Positions 46,124 to 54,701 of a DNA stretch of 59,017 nt are shown here, piece after piece. How positions within the stretch are numbered: position 1 is the stretch's first letter; each line of letters opens with the position of its first letter. This DNA comes from an uncultured Lachnospiraceae bacterium. Its GTDB lineage: Bacteria > Bacillota > Clostridia > Lachnospirales > Lachnospiraceae. Location: NCBI GenBank assembly GCA_944384015.1, contig CALWRT010000169.1, positions 1 to 59,017 of the forward strand, in the 5' to 3' direction. Under the pieces are notes generated by a model. The model did no database searches. It saw only the letters and a program-made list of their open reading frames with translations, and was not told the DNA's origin. The translations under genes were made by a program, and so were the position numbers.

Positions 46124-46193
46124 ACATATTCGATCTGACTGCATGCTGCGCTGCCAGGGCCTAAAGCGCGGGGAAGGAGTAGGAAAGACAAAG

Positions 46194-47180
46194 ATGAAGA
46201 TAGGTAAGGTTCCAGAGACAGTATTGAAGCGCTCCATTCTAAAACAGATCCACACAAAACGTTCGGAAGTGCTGCTTGGGGCCGGCGTAGGGGAAGACTG
46301 CGCGGCAGTTCATTTGGCGGAAGATGAGGTCTTAATATTGTCTACGGATCCAATCACAGGCACGGCAAAAGATATCGGTGAGCTGTCTGTACAAGTGACG
46401 GCTAATGACTTGGCCTCGGCAGGAGCAGAGCCCTTTGGCGTCCTGCTGACAGCCCTGCTTCCGCCGCAGACAGAGGAGGCTGATATACGGGAAATCATGT
46501 CCCAGGTGGATAAGATCTGCGGCAAGCTGAATATTCAGGTGATCGGCGGCCATACAGAGATCACCCGGGCGGTGACACAGCCGGTCATCAGTGTGACCGG
46601 CGTGGGGAAGGTGAAGGCTGGACATATGATTACCACAGCGGGAGCCAAGCCAGGCCAGGATATTGTGGTGACCAAGTGGATAGGCATTGAAGGAACGTCC
46701 ATCATTGCCAAGGAGAAGGAAGAAAAGCTGAAGGAACATTTCCCGCCTGCGCTGGTGGATTGCGCCAAGGCGTTCGACCAGTGGATATCTGTAGTGGAAG
46801 AAGGCCTAATCGCTGCGAAGATGGGCGCTTCTGCCATGCATGACGTAACAGAGGGGGGAATCCTAGGGGCACTGTGGGAGATGGCAGAGGCGTCGAGGAT
46901 CGGGCTGGAGATTGACCTCAAGGCGATACCCATACGTCAGGAGACGGTGGAAATCTGCGAGTTTTTCGGCGTGAACCCATATGGGCTGATTTCCAGCGGC
47001 TCCATGCTGATCGCTGCCGATGCGGGGCATGATTTGGTCCGGGCATTGAAGAAGGAAGGAATCCCGGCTGCAGTGGTGGGCAAAGCCACGGAAGGGAACG
47101 ACCGGGTACTGGTGAACGGGGAGGATCGTTCTTACCTGGAGAGGCCCAAGACAGATGAATTATACGTGGTTTTATCGTAA
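46194..47180 (+). CDS. AIR-synthase-like protein (PurM/HypE superfamily)
   Basis: The 328-residue protein has the superfamily N-terminal ATP-binding domain (GVGEDCAAVHLAEDEVLILS TD, then VTANDLASAGAEPFGVLLTAL) and the C-terminal AIRS_C domain (DVTEGGILGALWEMAE, SSGSMLIAA). The GHTEITRAV stretch is common to this stand-alone group, which includes HypE-like proteins and ThiL. No hydrogenase or thiamine genes are adjacent, so the substrate is unknown. ATG 46194 is the most likely start. It precedes the Lrp regulator by 110 bases. Confidence 0.8.
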   Translation: MKIGKVPETVLKRSILKQIHTKRSEVLLGAGVGEDCAAVHLAEDEVLILSTDPITGTAKDIGELSVQVTANDLASAGAEPFGVLLTALLPPQTEEADIREIMSQVDKICGKLNIQVIGGHTEITRAVTQPVISVTGVGKVKAGHMITTAGAKPGQDIVVTKWIGIEGTSIIAKEKEEKLKEHFPPALVDCAKAFDQWISVVEEGLIAAKMGASAMHDVTEGGILGALWEMAEASRIGLEIDLKAIPIRQETVEICEFFGVNPYGLISSGSMLIAADAGHDLVRALKKEGIPAAVVGKATEGNDRVLVNGEDRSYLERPKTDELYVVLS

Positions 47181-47290
47181 GAGTCCGGCCCTTGATATCC
47201 GAGGGCGCCGCGCCGCATCCGCTGAGGGGCTGGGATCTGCGGGCATCGGATGATGGTTGGCTATGGAGCGAACAGCGATAGGAGGAATAA

Positions 47291-47776
47291 ATGATGAGAG
47301 AAGAGATACTGACATTCATTGAGAAGAACAGCCGCGCAGACTTAAAAGAACTGGCAATTATCCTGGGAACAGACGAAGTGACCATAGCCAATGAGCTGGC
47401 TCAGATGGAGAAGGAGCGGGTTATCTGCGGTTACCACACGCTGATTGACTGGGATAAGACGACTATGGAGAAAGTAACGGCGCTGATTGAGGTGCGGGTG
47501 ACGCCTCAGAGGGGCGAGGGCTTCGATAAGATTGCAGAGCGCATTTACAAATACCCGGAGGTGACATCCGTCTATCTGATTTCTGGGCCTTACGACTTGA
47601 TGGTGATTCTGGAGGGCAAGAGCCTCAGAGATGTGTCCATGTTCGTGGCGGATAAGCTGTCTACGCTGGATCAGGTGGTGGGCACAGCCACACACTTTAT
47701 ACTGAAAAAATACAAAGATCATGGAACGGTTATGGGCCAGATAAAAACTGATGAAAGGATGGTAATTACGCCGTGA
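47291..47776 (+). CDS. Lrp/AsnC-family regulator
   Basis: The 161-residue protein has an N-terminal helix-turn-helix (ADLKELAIILGTDEVTIANELAQME) and a C-terminal ligand-binding RAM domain (TALIEVRVTPQRGEGFDKIA, YLISGPYDLMVILEGK). Lrp/AsnC proteins sense amino acids. AGGAGGAATAA precedes ATG 47291. Its stop overlaps the aminotransferase start by four bases (GTGA). A coupled regulator and aminotransferase strongly suggests control by an amino acid. Confidence 0.9.
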   Translation: MMREEILTFIEKNSRADLKELAIILGTDEVTIANELAQMEKERVICGYHTLIDWDKTTMEKVTALIEVRVTPQRGEGFDKIAERIYKYPEVTSVYLISGPYDLMVILEGKSLRDVSMFVADKLSTLDQVVGTATHFILKKYKDHGTVMGQIKTDERMVITP

Positions 47777-48948
47777 GAAATCCCCTATCCCAAAAGATCA
47801 CACAGATACAGCCGTCCGGGATCCGAAAATTTTTCGATGTGGTCAGTGAGATGCCGGATGCCATTTCTCTCGGGGTGGGCGAGCCGGATTTTGACACTCC
47901 ATGGCACATTCGGGACGAAGGGATCTATTCCCTGGAGAAGGGAAGGACCTTCTATACGTCCAACGCGGGGCTGAAAGAACTGAAAATAGAAATTGCCAAT
48001 TACTTAAGGCGTAAGGGAAATGCGTCCTATGACCCCAATAGGGAGATTATGGTCACGGTGGGAGGCAGCGAGGCCATTGACATCGCCCTGCGGGCGATGC
48101 TGGACCCAGGGGATGAGGTGCTGATCCCTCAGCCAAGTTATGTCTCTTACCTGCCGTGTACCACGCTGGCAGACGGCGTCCCGGTACTTATTGAGCTGAA
48201 GGAAGAGAATGAGTTCCGTCTGACAAGACAGGAGCTGCTGGATGCTGTAACAGAGCGGACGAAGGTGCTGGTCCTGCCCTTCCCCAACAATCCCACCGGG
48301 GCCATTATGGAGAGGGAGGATTTGGAGTCGATCGCCGAAGTGGTGAAGAAAAAGGATTTGTTTGTCATCTCTGACGAGATTTACGCTGAACTCAGCTACC
48401 GGGGGGATCATGTATCCATTGCGAGCTTGCCGGGCATGAAAGAGCGCACAATACTGATCAATGGTTTTTCCAAGGCCTACGCGATGACCGGGTGGAGGCT
48501 GGGCTATGCCTGCGCTCCGCCAGAGATTCTGGAGCAGATGCTGAAAATTCATCAATACGCGATTATGTGCGCGCCCACCACGAGCCAGTATGCGGCGGTG
48601 GAGGCGTTAAAAAACGGGGATGAGGACGTGAAGATGATGCGGACGGCCTACAACCAGCGCCGCAGATATCTGATGAACGCTTTCCGGGAGATGGGGCTGA
48701 AATGCTTCGAGCCCTACGGAGCATTTTATGTATTCCCCTGTATTAAAGAGTTCGGTATGACGTCAGAGGAATTTGCCAACCGTTTTCTGGCGGAGGAGAA
48801 GGTGGCTGTTGTGCCGGGGACAGCCTTCGGAGACTGCGGGGAAGGCTACATCCGCATTTCCTACGCGTATTCTCTGGAGGAACTGAAGACAGCCCTGGCA
48901 AAGCTGAGCGCTTTTGTCGGGAGGCTGAGGGAAGAGAGGAAGAAGTGA
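47773..48948 (+). CDS. Fold-type I aminotransferase (class I/II)
   Basis: The 391-residue PLP enzyme has the N-terminal SLGVGEPDFDTP, FPNNPTG, SDEIYAELSY and the PLP lysine Lys234 in NGFSKAYAMTGWRLGYA, then an Arg near the C-terminus (YIRISYAYS) that binds the substrate carboxylate. This matches aspartate/aromatic/alanine-type aminotransferases of the PatA/AspC group. GTG 47773 overlaps the Lrp stop. It could supply arylpyruvates to IorAB 9 kb upstream, but substrate range cannot be read from motifs. trmL starts 2 bases after its stop. Confidence 0.92.
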   Translation: MRNPLSQKITQIQPSGIRKFFDVVSEMPDAISLGVGEPDFDTPWHIRDEGIYSLEKGRTFYTSNAGLKELKIEIANYLRRKGNASYDPNREIMVTVGGSEAIDIALRAMLDPGDEVLIPQPSYVSYLPCTTLADGVPVLIELKEENEFRLTRQELLDAVTERTKVLVLPFPNNPTGAIMEREDLESIAEVVKKKDLFVISDEIYAELSYRGDHVSIASLPGMKERTILINGFSKAYAMTGWRLGYACAPPEILEQMLKIHQYAIMCAPTTSQYAAVEALKNGDEDVKMMRTAYNQRRRYLMNAFREMGLKCFEPYGAFYVFPCIKEFGMTSEEFANRFLAEEKVAVVPGTAFGDCGEGYIRISYAYSLEELKTALAKLSAFVGRLREERKK

Positions 48949-48949
48949 G

Positions 48950-49450
48950 ATGGCGAAGCTGAATGTGGTGCTGTACGAGCCAGAGATCCCGTCCAATACC
49001 GGGAATATCGGCAGGACCTGCCTGGCTACCGGAACGAGGCTGCACCTGATTGAACCTCTTGGCTTCAAGCTGAATGAGAGGGCAATTAAGAGGTCCGGGA
49101 TGGACTACTGGGATCAGGTGGATGTGAGGACTTATATCAATTATGAGGATTTCCTGGACAAGAATCCCGGGGCGAAAATCTATATGGCCTCCACGAAGGC
49201 AAAGAAGCTGTACACAGAAGCGGATTACGAGCCGGACTGTTACCTGATGTTCGGGAAGGAGAGCGGCGGCATCCCGGAGGAGATTTTGTTGGCCAATCAA
49301 GAGCGGGCAGTGCGTATCCCCATGCTGGAGGGGATCCGTTCTCTGAATCTGGCCAATTCGGTGGCAATTGTTCTCTATGAGGCGCTAAGACATCATCATT
49401 TTGAACAGATGCAGCTGGAAGGCAGACTGACAAAATATGAATGGCTGTGA
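48950..49450 (+). CDS. trmL: tRNA (cytidine/uridine-34 2'-O)-methyltransferase
   Basis: The 166-residue SPOUT enzyme has the typical N-terminus LNVVLYEPEIPSNTGNIGRTC and the knot region (MFGKESGGIPEEIL, then IPMLEGIRSLNLANSVAIVLYEALRH). TrmL methylates the ribose at position 34 of certain leucine tRNAs. It follows the aminotransferase at once and is the last gene of that operon. Its stop lies inside the stem of a terminator. Confidence 0.94.
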   Translation: MAKLNVVLYEPEIPSNTGNIGRTCLATGTRLHLIEPLGFKLNERAIKRSGMDYWDQVDVRTYINYEDFLDKNPGAKIYMASTKAKKLYTEADYEPDCYLMFGKESGGIPEEILLANQERAVRIPMLEGIRSLNLANSVAIVLYEALRHHHFEQMQLEGRLTKYEWL

Positions 49451-49476
49451 GCATATTGGCTCACAGCCATTCGCAT
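49440..49476. terminator. Bidirectional terminator between trmL and the histidine kinase
   Basis: AATGGCTGTGAGC pairs with GCTCACAGCCATT around 6 bases; CGCATTTTG follows. On the other strand, CATATTTTG follows the stem. It serves the two convergent genes. Confidence 0.75.
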
Positions 49477-49507
49477 TTTGTCATGCGGACTGAACCGCTG
49501 GATGTTT

Positions 49508-50995
49508 TTATGCCTCATCATATTGCTGCTGGCTATCTGACTCCTGGGCAGGGGCAAGGCCTCTGTCCGGCGTGGAAGCAGGGACTTTTTTGGATAGGGG
49601 AAGGGTGAAAAGAAACTCGGTTCCCACTCCTTCCGTGCTGATAACGTTGATATTCTCTCCGTGAGCCTGAATGATTTCCTTGGTGATGGCCAGACCAAGG
49701 CCAGTGCCTTTCTTATCCTTTCCCCGAGACAAATCTGTCTTGTAGAAACGCTCCCATATCTTGGGGATGCTCTCTTTGGGAATGCCGATGCCGGTATCTT
49801 TCACGGAAATAAACACTTTATCATTTTTGCTTGTAGTCTCCACATAGATCTCGGAATTGGCGTGGCTGAACTTGATCGCATTGTCTATGAGGTTGTAGAG
49901 CACCTGCTGTATTTTGCCCATGTCGGCATAGACGTACTGTACATGATCCTCGAAAAGAAGCTGTATGGATATTCTCCGGGCTGTACAGGTTCCCTCGAAG
50001 GAGGCCGCGGTATTTTTGATGACAGAATTAATATCAAAATCGCTTTTTTTCAGATACATCGTCTTGGTGTCGTAGCTGTTCAGCGTGAGCAGACCGCTGG
50101 TAAGCTTATTCAGCCGGTCTGTCTCAAACAGGACGATATTCAAATATTTTTCCTGCATGTCCGGCGGAATCGTCCCGTCCAGCATGGCTTCCACATATCC
50201 TTTGATGGAAGTGAGGGGAGAGCGGAAGTCATGGGAGATATTCGCGATGAATTTTTTCTGATATTCTTCCGCGCTGCCGATTCCAGCGGCCATATAATTC
50301 AGGGAGGCGCTCAGCCGGCCAAGTTCATCGTTGCTCTCCACCGGGAGAAGATAACGGAAGTTGCCGGTAGAGTATTCCTGAACAGCCCTGGTAATTTGGG
50401 CCAGCGGCCTAAAGACCGTGAAATGGAAGGCGAGCAGGATCAGGAAGGAGCATCCGAAGAAGATCAGAAAACAGATGTAGGTAATGTTCAGAATGTGATC
50501 TCTCGCCTGCAGCAGATCGGCCATGGGCGTATGGATAAGCACATATCCGGATGTCTTCAGGTTGGAGGATATAGGGGCCATTACTGACAGCATCTCCTCT
50601 GAAAACATGTCATAGAACGTGCCTATGGTATAATAACTCTGCCCCATGTCTACCGGATCGAATTCCTCAATGACCGAAGGAGTCTGTGAGACGCCGCTTT
50701 CAGAGGAGCGGATCAGGATGCGCCCCTGCCGGTCCAGCACCCAGATGTCGGCATTCAGATAGACGTCGATGGCCTGGATATGGGTCTGCACATCTTCCAA
50801 GGTAAATTCATTCTCTTCGTAGAGAAGGACGTAATTGGCGGCGATGAAATTAGCCTCTTTGTATAGAGACTCGGAGGCATCTTCCTCTACGTAGGTCTGT
50901 GCCAGCCAGGAACCGACGGAAGCAATGCAGAAGAAGCTGATAAGGCCGAAGAGCAGGTAGGCCAGCAATATTTTCATATAGAGTGTAGTCTTCAT
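49508..50995 (-). CDS. Membrane sensor histidine kinase
   Basis: The 495-residue kinase has helices near residues 8-30 and 175-200 around a ~145-residue extracellular sensor. HAMP follows (FRPLAQITRAVQEYSTGNF), then the phosphoacceptor box SHDFRSPLTSIKGYVEAML and the ATPase domain (YNLIDNAIKFSH, DTGIGIPKESIPKIWERFYK, GTGLGLAITKEII). It pairs with the response regulator gene upstream (51016-51726), 20 bases away, and both follow mutS2 on the minus strand. The sensed signal is unknown. A short polar tail follows the catalytic domain. ATG 50995 follows AGAGGAAAGGA. Confidence 0.93.
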   Translation of the reverse strand: MKTTLYMKILLAYLLFGLISFFCIASVGSWLAQTYVEEDASESLYKEANFIAANYVLLYEENEFTLEDVQTHIQAIDVYLNADIWVLDRQGRILIRSSESGVSQTPSVIEEFDPVDMGQSYYTIGTFYDMFSEEMLSVMAPISSNLKTSGYVLIHTPMADLLQARDHILNITYICFLIFFGCSFLILLAFHFTVFRPLAQITRAVQEYSTGNFRYLLPVESNDELGRLSASLNYMAAGIGSAEEYQKKFIANISHDFRSPLTSIKGYVEAMLDGTIPPDMQEKYLNIVLFETDRLNKLTSGLLTLNSYDTKTMYLKKSDFDINSVIKNTAASFEGTCTARRISIQLLFEDHVQYVYADMGKIQQVLYNLIDNAIKFSHANSEIYVETTSKNDKVFISVKDTGIGIPKESIPKIWERFYKTDLSRGKDKKGTGLGLAITKEIIQAHGENINVISTEGVGTEFLFTLPLSKKVPASTPDRGLAPAQESDSQQQYDEA

Positions 50996-51015
50996 GGATG
51001 AGCAGTCCTTTCCTC

Positions 51016-51726
51016 TCAGTCGGGGGATTTGACTTCAAATTTGTAGCCAATTCCCCACACGGTACTGATGCTCCAGTATTTATGGTCTTTGATTTTCTCC
51101 CGGAGACGCTTGATATGCACATCCACAGTCCTCGTATCCCCGATATATTCATATCCCCATATATGATCGAGAAGCTGTTCTCTTGTAAAAACCTGGTTAG
51201 GAGAGGACGCAAGAAAATAGAGGAGCTCCAGCTCCTTGGGGGGCATATCTACCGGGTGCCCCATATATAAGACGGAATAGTTTGTGAGATTGATTACCAA
51301 ATCTGGATATTCCACAAATTTCCCGGCCTGGGGAGGGACGGGGACAGTCTTGGCCGGCTGATACCGGCGCAGGACGGCCTTCACCCGAGCCACCAGCTCT
51401 TTTGTATCGAAGGGTTTGATCATATAATCATCGGCGCCCAGTTCCAGTCCCAATACTTTGTCAAAGGTCTCTCCTTTGGCAGACAGCATAATAATCGGGA
51501 TAGAATCTTTCGCGCGGATTTCCCGGCAGACTTGATATCCGTCTATGCCAGGAAGCATGATGTCCAGCAGAATAAGGTTGGGCTGGAAGCTGTCATAGAG
51601 CCGCAGGGCCTCCTCTCCGTCGTAGGCAATTTTCGTTTCGTAGCATTCCTTTATGAGATAGAGGGAGATGAGCTCCGCAATATTGACGTCATCATCCACA
51701 ATTAATATTTTCTGCTTTGCAGCCAT
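51016..51726 (-). CDS. OmpR/PhoB-family response regulator
   Basis: The 236-residue regulator has an N-terminal receiver with acidic pair at D11-D13, phosphoacceptor D55 in LILLDIMLPGIDGYQV and lysine in MLSAKGE. A winged-helix DNA-binding domain follows (PNQVFTREQLLDHIWGYEYIGDTRTVDVHIKRLREKI). It is the cognate partner of the kinase encoded next. It lies 46 bases after mutS2 and may be partly co-transcribed with it. The target genes are unknown. Confidence 0.95.
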   Translation of the reverse strand: MAAKQKILIVDDDVNIAELISLYLIKECYETKIAYDGEEALRLYDSFQPNLILLDIMLPGIDGYQVCREIRAKDSIPIIMLSAKGETFDKVLGLELGADDYMIKPFDTKELVARVKAVLRRYQPAKTVPVPPQAGKFVEYPDLVINLTNYSVLYMGHPVDMPPKELELLYFLASSPNQVFTREQLLDHIWGYEYIGDTRTVDVHIKRLREKIKDHKYWSISTVWGIGYKFEVKSPD

Positions 51727-51772
51727 ATTTCTGCTCCTTTCGTTGTACAGTGTCCATGTAGATGCCGCAGTG

Positions 51773-54154
51773 TCAGCTGTCTTTGAATTCCACGATCGTT
51801 ACGCCGGCATCACCTTCCCCAAAGGTTCCAAGACGGAAGGATTTCACGTGCTTTTGCCTCCGCAGGTAATTGTGCACGGCGCTGCGCAGGGCGCCGGTTC
51901 CTTTGCCGTGTACAATACGGACTTGGCCCAGATGGGCCAGATAGGCGTCATCCAGATATTTGTCCAGCTGGGCAAGCGCCTCATCCACCGTCATGCCGAT
52001 CAGCATGAGCTCCGGACTGACGGTGAGGGTCTTGGCCATCTTGATCTTCCCTCGGCCTGTGCGCTGGAGATTGGGAGCGGTGATGACCGGCTCGTCCAGG
52101 AGGACCAGATCCTTGATATTTACCTGGGAACGGAGGATGCCCATCTGCACGTAGAGATCTCCCTTGGCATTGGGGAGCGTGCTCACGGTGCCTTTCAAGT
52201 TGAGGCTGAGTACTTTGACAGAATCCCCAATTTTGAGATCGGAAGCTTTGAGCTGCTTATTAGGCGGGCTGGGAGTCCGGTAAGCCATTTTCTTCTCAAT
52301 GCCTGACATGCGCTCCCGCAGCTTAGCGCGGTCTGCTTCCATCTCCTTGGCGGAGATGTTTTCTTTGCCGTAGCGATGGAAATCTTTGATTGTCTGATCG
52401 GCGTATTCCTTTGCCTCCCGCAGGATGGCAAGGGCTTGCTCGTTCGCTTCCCGCAGAATACGCTCCTTCTGCTGTTCCAGCCGCTCCTGCTTCTGGGTGA
52501 GCTTTGTCTTCAAAGATTCAATCTCTGCCTTATAGGACTGAATCTCTAACTGTTCTTTCTCAATGGTCTTGCGGCTTGTCTCCAGATCCGCCAGAACATC
52601 CTCAAAATTCTCATCCTGTTCACTGATATGGGCGCGGGCCTCCTCAATGATGTCATCTGGGAGTCCGAGTTTGGAGGAAATAGCGAAGGCGTTGCTCTTC
52701 CCGGGGATGCCGATGAGCAGACGGTAAGTGGGCCGAAGCGTCTCCACATCGAATTCACAGCAGGCATTTTCCACCCGATCTGTGGAGAGGGCATACACCT
52801 TCAACTCACTGTAGTGGGTGGTGGCCATTGTGCGGATCCCCCTCTTGTGCAGGCTGGACAGGACGGCGATGGCCAGGGCTGCGCCCTCGGTGGGGTCTGT
52901 CCCAGCGCCTAATTCGTCAAAGAGGACAAGGGAAGAAGTATCGGCATGCTTCAGGATATCTACAATATTCGTCATATGGGAGGAGAAGGTGCTTAAGCTC
53001 TGCTCAATGCTCTGCTCGTCCCCGATATCGGCGTATACTTCTGAAAAAAGCGCAAGCTCGGAACGGTCTAAAGCCGGGATATGCAGCCCCGCCTCTCCCA
53101 TCAGTGTGAGAAGACCGATGGTCTTGAGGGAGACGGTCTTGCCTCCTGTGTTGGGGCCTGTGACGATGAGCAGGTCGAAATCGCTGCCCAGCCGTATATC
53201 CACAGGCACAACCCGCTTCTTATCCAGCAGCGGATGGCGGCCTTGGCGGATGGAGATACGCCCCTGGGTATTGAATAGAGGCGCTGTGCCGTTATAACTG
53301 CTGGCAAGGGCCGCTTTGGCGAAAATGAAGTCCAGGCGGGTCAGAACGGAATAGTTCTGAGAGAGTTCTGAGTGATGCTCCCCAGCCTGGGCGCTCAGAT
53401 CCGCAAGAATCTTCTGAATCTCTTCCTGTTCCTGAACAGTCAGTTCCTTCAGGTCATTGTTGAGCTTCACTACAGCCATCGGTTCAATAAAGAGAGTGGA
53501 ACCGCTGGAGGACTGGTCGTGTATCATGCCGGGCACGTGAGATTTGTTCTCCGCCTTGACTGGGATACAGTAACGGCCGTTTCGCATGGTGATGACGGCG
53601 TCCTGGAGGTATGTTCTGGCAGAACCATTGACCATGGAAGTAAGCTGGGAATGGATGCGGTCATTGACAATTCCCATTTGGCGCCGGATGGATTTGAGGC
53701 GGCTGCTGGCATCGTCGCTGATCTCTTCTTCAGACAGGAGACACCGGCGTATTTCCGCGTTCAGGGGCGTCAATGGCTCCAGCAAGGAGAAAAGCCCGTC
53801 CAAACTGTCGGGAAGTTCCTGGGCAGTGTCTCTGCGCCCATAGGCTTTGATGCGCGCGGCTGTATCCAATAGGGAACACAGGGACAAAAGCTCTGACGCA
53901 TTTAGAGAAGCGTCGATTTCCAACCGCTTTACCGAAGCCCATATGTCATGGATCCCGTGGAAGGACGGGCTGCCCTTCTGAACAGAGCGGGTGAACGCAT
54001 CAGCAGTCTCCTGCTGGGCTGCCTGGATATCCGGCAGGGACTCCATCGGGAGCAGCTGCCGGCACAGTTCCTTGCCTCCGGCAGATGAAGCGTAGTCTTC
54101 CAGCTGCCGGATTACTTTGGTATATTCTAACGTTTTGAGTGCTTTTTCGTTCAT
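51773..54154 (-). CDS. mutS2: Endonuclease MutS2
   Basis: The 793-residue protein begins MNEKALKTLEYTKVIRQLED. It has the MutS2 core with Walker A GPNTGGKTVSLKTIG and Walker B LVLFDELGAGTDPTEG. Two long coiled coils lie around residues 520-640, and the C-terminal Smr nuclease domain follows (VRIVHGKGTGALRSAVHNYL). It acts in recombination control or, as shown in Bacillus, in ribosome rescue. ATG 54154 follows GAGGAG. An in-frame extension to 54274 would translate the palindromic repeat at 54174 and is rejected. The gene is first of a minus-strand set. Confidence 0.96.
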   Translation of the reverse strand: MNEKALKTLEYTKVIRQLEDYASSAGGKELCRQLLPMESLPDIQAAQQETADAFTRSVQKGSPSFHGIHDIWASVKRLEIDASLNASELLSLCSLLDTAARIKAYGRRDTAQELPDSLDGLFSLLEPLTPLNAEIRRCLLSEEEISDDASSRLKSIRRQMGIVNDRIHSQLTSMVNGSARTYLQDAVITMRNGRYCIPVKAENKSHVPGMIHDQSSSGSTLFIEPMAVVKLNNDLKELTVQEQEEIQKILADLSAQAGEHHSELSQNYSVLTRLDFIFAKAALASSYNGTAPLFNTQGRISIRQGRHPLLDKKRVVPVDIRLGSDFDLLIVTGPNTGGKTVSLKTIGLLTLMGEAGLHIPALDRSELALFSEVYADIGDEQSIEQSLSTFSSHMTNIVDILKHADTSSLVLFDELGAGTDPTEGAALAIAVLSSLHKRGIRTMATTHYSELKVYALSTDRVENACCEFDVETLRPTYRLLIGIPGKSNAFAISSKLGLPDDIIEEARAHISEQDENFEDVLADLETSRKTIEKEQLEIQSYKAEIESLKTKLTQKQERLEQQKERILREANEQALAILREAKEYADQTIKDFHRYGKENISAKEMEADRAKLRERMSGIEKKMAYRTPSPPNKQLKASDLKIGDSVKVLSLNLKGTVSTLPNAKGDLYVQMGILRSQVNIKDLVLLDEPVITAPNLQRTGRGKIKMAKTLTVSPELMLIGMTVDEALAQLDKYLDDAYLAHLGQVRIVHGKGTGALRSAVHNYLRRQKHVKSFRLGTFGEGDAGVTIVEFKDS

Positions 54155-54173
54155 ATAGATCTCCTCGTTATTA

Positions 54174-54256
54174 TTCACAGCCGATTCAGAATGAACAATC
54201 AACAGGTCGTGCTTGTACGCAAGCGTGTGTTGTTCATTCTGAATCAGGACTGTGAA
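54174..54256 (-). repeat. Palindromic dispersed element, copy 3 (reverse orientation)
   Basis: Read on the minus strand, it follows copy 1 base by base, including the asymmetric loop (CGCTTGCGTACAAGCACG against CGCTTACGTGCAAGCACG), so orientation is clear. It lies 20 bases before the mutS2 start, inside the mRNA leader. The 547-base gap between mutS2 and the HtrA-like gene holds this element and the next hairpin and repeat. Confidence 0.85.
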
Positions 54257-54401
54257 GCAGCAATATCTCCTCATGATCGTTATCTAAAAAGGGATTTACT
54301 ATCTTTTTATTATACCTTATAATAAGAACAGTGAAAACCTGTATTTTTTGCGGCTGCGCAAGACAGTAATTTTTTCGGCATACGGCATGCGCAAGTGCTT
54401 C

Positions 54402-54436
54402 CAAAGGAAGCGCTGATTTCTTCAGCACTTCCTTTG
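54402..54436. other. Long hairpin before the second multi-hairpin repeat
   Basis: CAAAGGAAGCGCTGA pairs with TCAGCACTTCCTTTG (one mismatch) around a 5-base loop, followed by ATGTTTTGCGCA. That same block occurs immediately before the esterase terminator at 32k. Confidence 0.5.
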
Positions 54437-54605
54437 ATGTTTTGCGCAATATGCCCGGCAAGCAGACGCCATGCTTGCATGAGCGGCTATTTGCCGGATA
54501 ATGACGCTAAACGAACGTCCAGGGCGGAGAATGGCTTTGCCGTGAGGTGCCCATGGTATCGCGAAGATCGAATAGCAGAGGAACCTTCCCTACATCCGAT
54601 CAGGC
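54437..54605 (+). repeat. Structured dispersed repeat, copy 2 (diverged, ~57 bp longer)
   Basis: Blocks GCCCGGCAAGCAGACG (54453), GGTATCGCG (54555) and CATCCGATCA (54593) repeat those of copy 1 at 32244, 32289 and 32328. The final stem is partly kept (GATCGAAT against ATCCGATC). Extra sequence between the first two blocks distinguishes this copy. It ends about 95 bases before the HtrA-like gene and is probably transcribed with it. Confidence 0.6.
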
Positions 54606-54701
54606 TGCGCGGGATTTGCTGAGAGACACGCTGTTCCGCAGGGTAAATCCGGCGCGGGAAACGCTTTCATTAGCCTTTCCCAAAAGATATGGAGGTTTTA
54701 T

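Noticed and set aside
54155-54274. 40-residue N-terminal extension of MutS2
   Set aside because: It would translate the palindromic element; family start and ribosome site both support ATG 54154.
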